Source: Chitinophaga pinensis (lineage in GTDB: Bacteria > Bacteroidota > Bacteroidia > UBA4408). From it: a stretch of 64,000 nt of DNA. The notes under the pieces are model-generated. The model worked only from the letters and a program-made list of their open reading frames with translations, was not told where the DNA came from and ran no database searches. The stretch lies in the NCBI GenBank assembly GCA_945861665.1, contig CAMAVS010000003.1, forward strand, positions 124,001-188,000, read 5' to 3'. Made by a program: the position numbers and the translations under genes. Shown piece by piece: positions 63,902-64,000 of the stretch (within the stretch, counting starts at the first letter, position 1; every line of letters starts with the position of its first letter).

Positions 63902-64000
63902 TTATTTTCTTTACTGATATCCCCATCACTTTCTGCCTTTTCTCTTCCTCTCTTGTAAATTTTTATTGCCAACAATAAGGTTACTGCAAAAACAACAAAG
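63898..64000 (-). CDS. C-terminal end of a membrane protein (runs off right edge)
   Basis: On the minus strand the last 33 codons read FVVFAVTLLLAIKIYKRGRE then KAESDGDISKENN and a TAA at 63898-63900. It is a hydrophobic helix followed by a short charged tail, the typical end of a polytopic or bitopic membrane protein. Nothing more can be said without the flanking sequence. Confidence 0.55.
   Translation of the reverse strand, partial: FVVFAVTLLLAIKIYKRGREKAESDGDISKENN

Noticed and set aside
1-64000. CRISPR array, tRNA, rRNA, insertion sequence or prophage
   Set aside because: No spaced direct repeats, cloverleaf-like segments, transposase, integrase or phage structural genes were seen on either strand by reading. 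A covariance-model scan was not possible.

Overview
The window is chromosomal DNA from a low-GC member of the Bacteroidota. The evidence is direct. There is a type IX secretion C-terminal sorting domain (gene at 6286-8202). The sigma factor is short and lacks region 1.1. TonB receptors, DUF5916, DUF6427-like and HU/SPOR proteins of this phylum are present. Many genes carry the phylum's promoter signature: TTG or TTTG, then 17-20 nt, then TAnnTTTG. A futalosine-pathway menaquinone gene (mqnE) points towards a Cytophagia/Chitinophagia/Sphingobacteriia-like lineage, but I cannot fix the class. I see no rRNA, tRNA, CRISPR array, insertion sequence or prophage.

Layout. 1-5.4 kb (minus): start of an ABC ATPase, dnaJ-grpE, a membrane-anchored PpiD/SurA-like foldase, the ribosome-rescue hydrolase arfB and a secreted DUF6973-like protein. 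5.5-11 kb (plus): PASTA protein, T9SS cargo and RluD-type pseudouridine synthase as one coupled unit, then rpoD and rpe. 11-15.8 kb (minus): mazG between two degenerate interspersed repeats, a lipoprotein gene with two compensating frameshifts, and an HU / TPR / 29-aa ribosomal protein / RNase E/G operon. 16-20.3 kb (plus): a pseB-like dehydratase, then an orphan response regulator and a FecA-like TonB receptor, both carrying Fur-like palindromes at their promoters. 20.4-28.1 kb: GlcNAc-type kinase, cystathionine beta-synthase, PgpH-type HD phosphodiesterase, a MORN/YwqK protein, and a two-gene unit of a solitary RnfD-like protein with DUF2330, bounded by terminators. 28.1-28.5 kb holds the decayed 3' end of a T9SS gene.

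28.5-38.7 kb (plus): fused 2-oxoacid dehydrogenase E1, mqnE, DUF5916, then a compact run of lipoprotein, beta-barrel, acyltransferase-like protein, upp, membrane protein and yjjG. 38.7-44.4 kb (minus): a formyltransferase and glycosyltransferase pair, a cysteine-rich exported peptide, psd, bioF, an outer-membrane protein and bioB. 44.5-49.6 kb: trmD, a double-length D-Ala-D-Ala ligase, rdgB, tsaD. 49.6-64 kb: a TamB-like giant that probably starts at AUU, an O-methyltransferase, purD, two small or membrane DUF proteins, a RimK / retropepsin-like pair, a TonB receptor with an accessory protein, kdsB, an HU-fold/SPOR protein, and the tail of a membrane protein running off the right end.

Most of the window is housekeeping: protein folding and rescue, RNA and tRNA modification, cofactors (biotin, menaquinone), envelope and lipid assembly. 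The accessory signals worth following are the Fur-like operator cluster at 17.3-18.1 kb, the RnfD-DUF2330 unit, the tandem ligase fusion, the CCKK-repeat peptide and the formyltransferase-glycosyltransferase pair. I did not find a clear new defence or mobile system.
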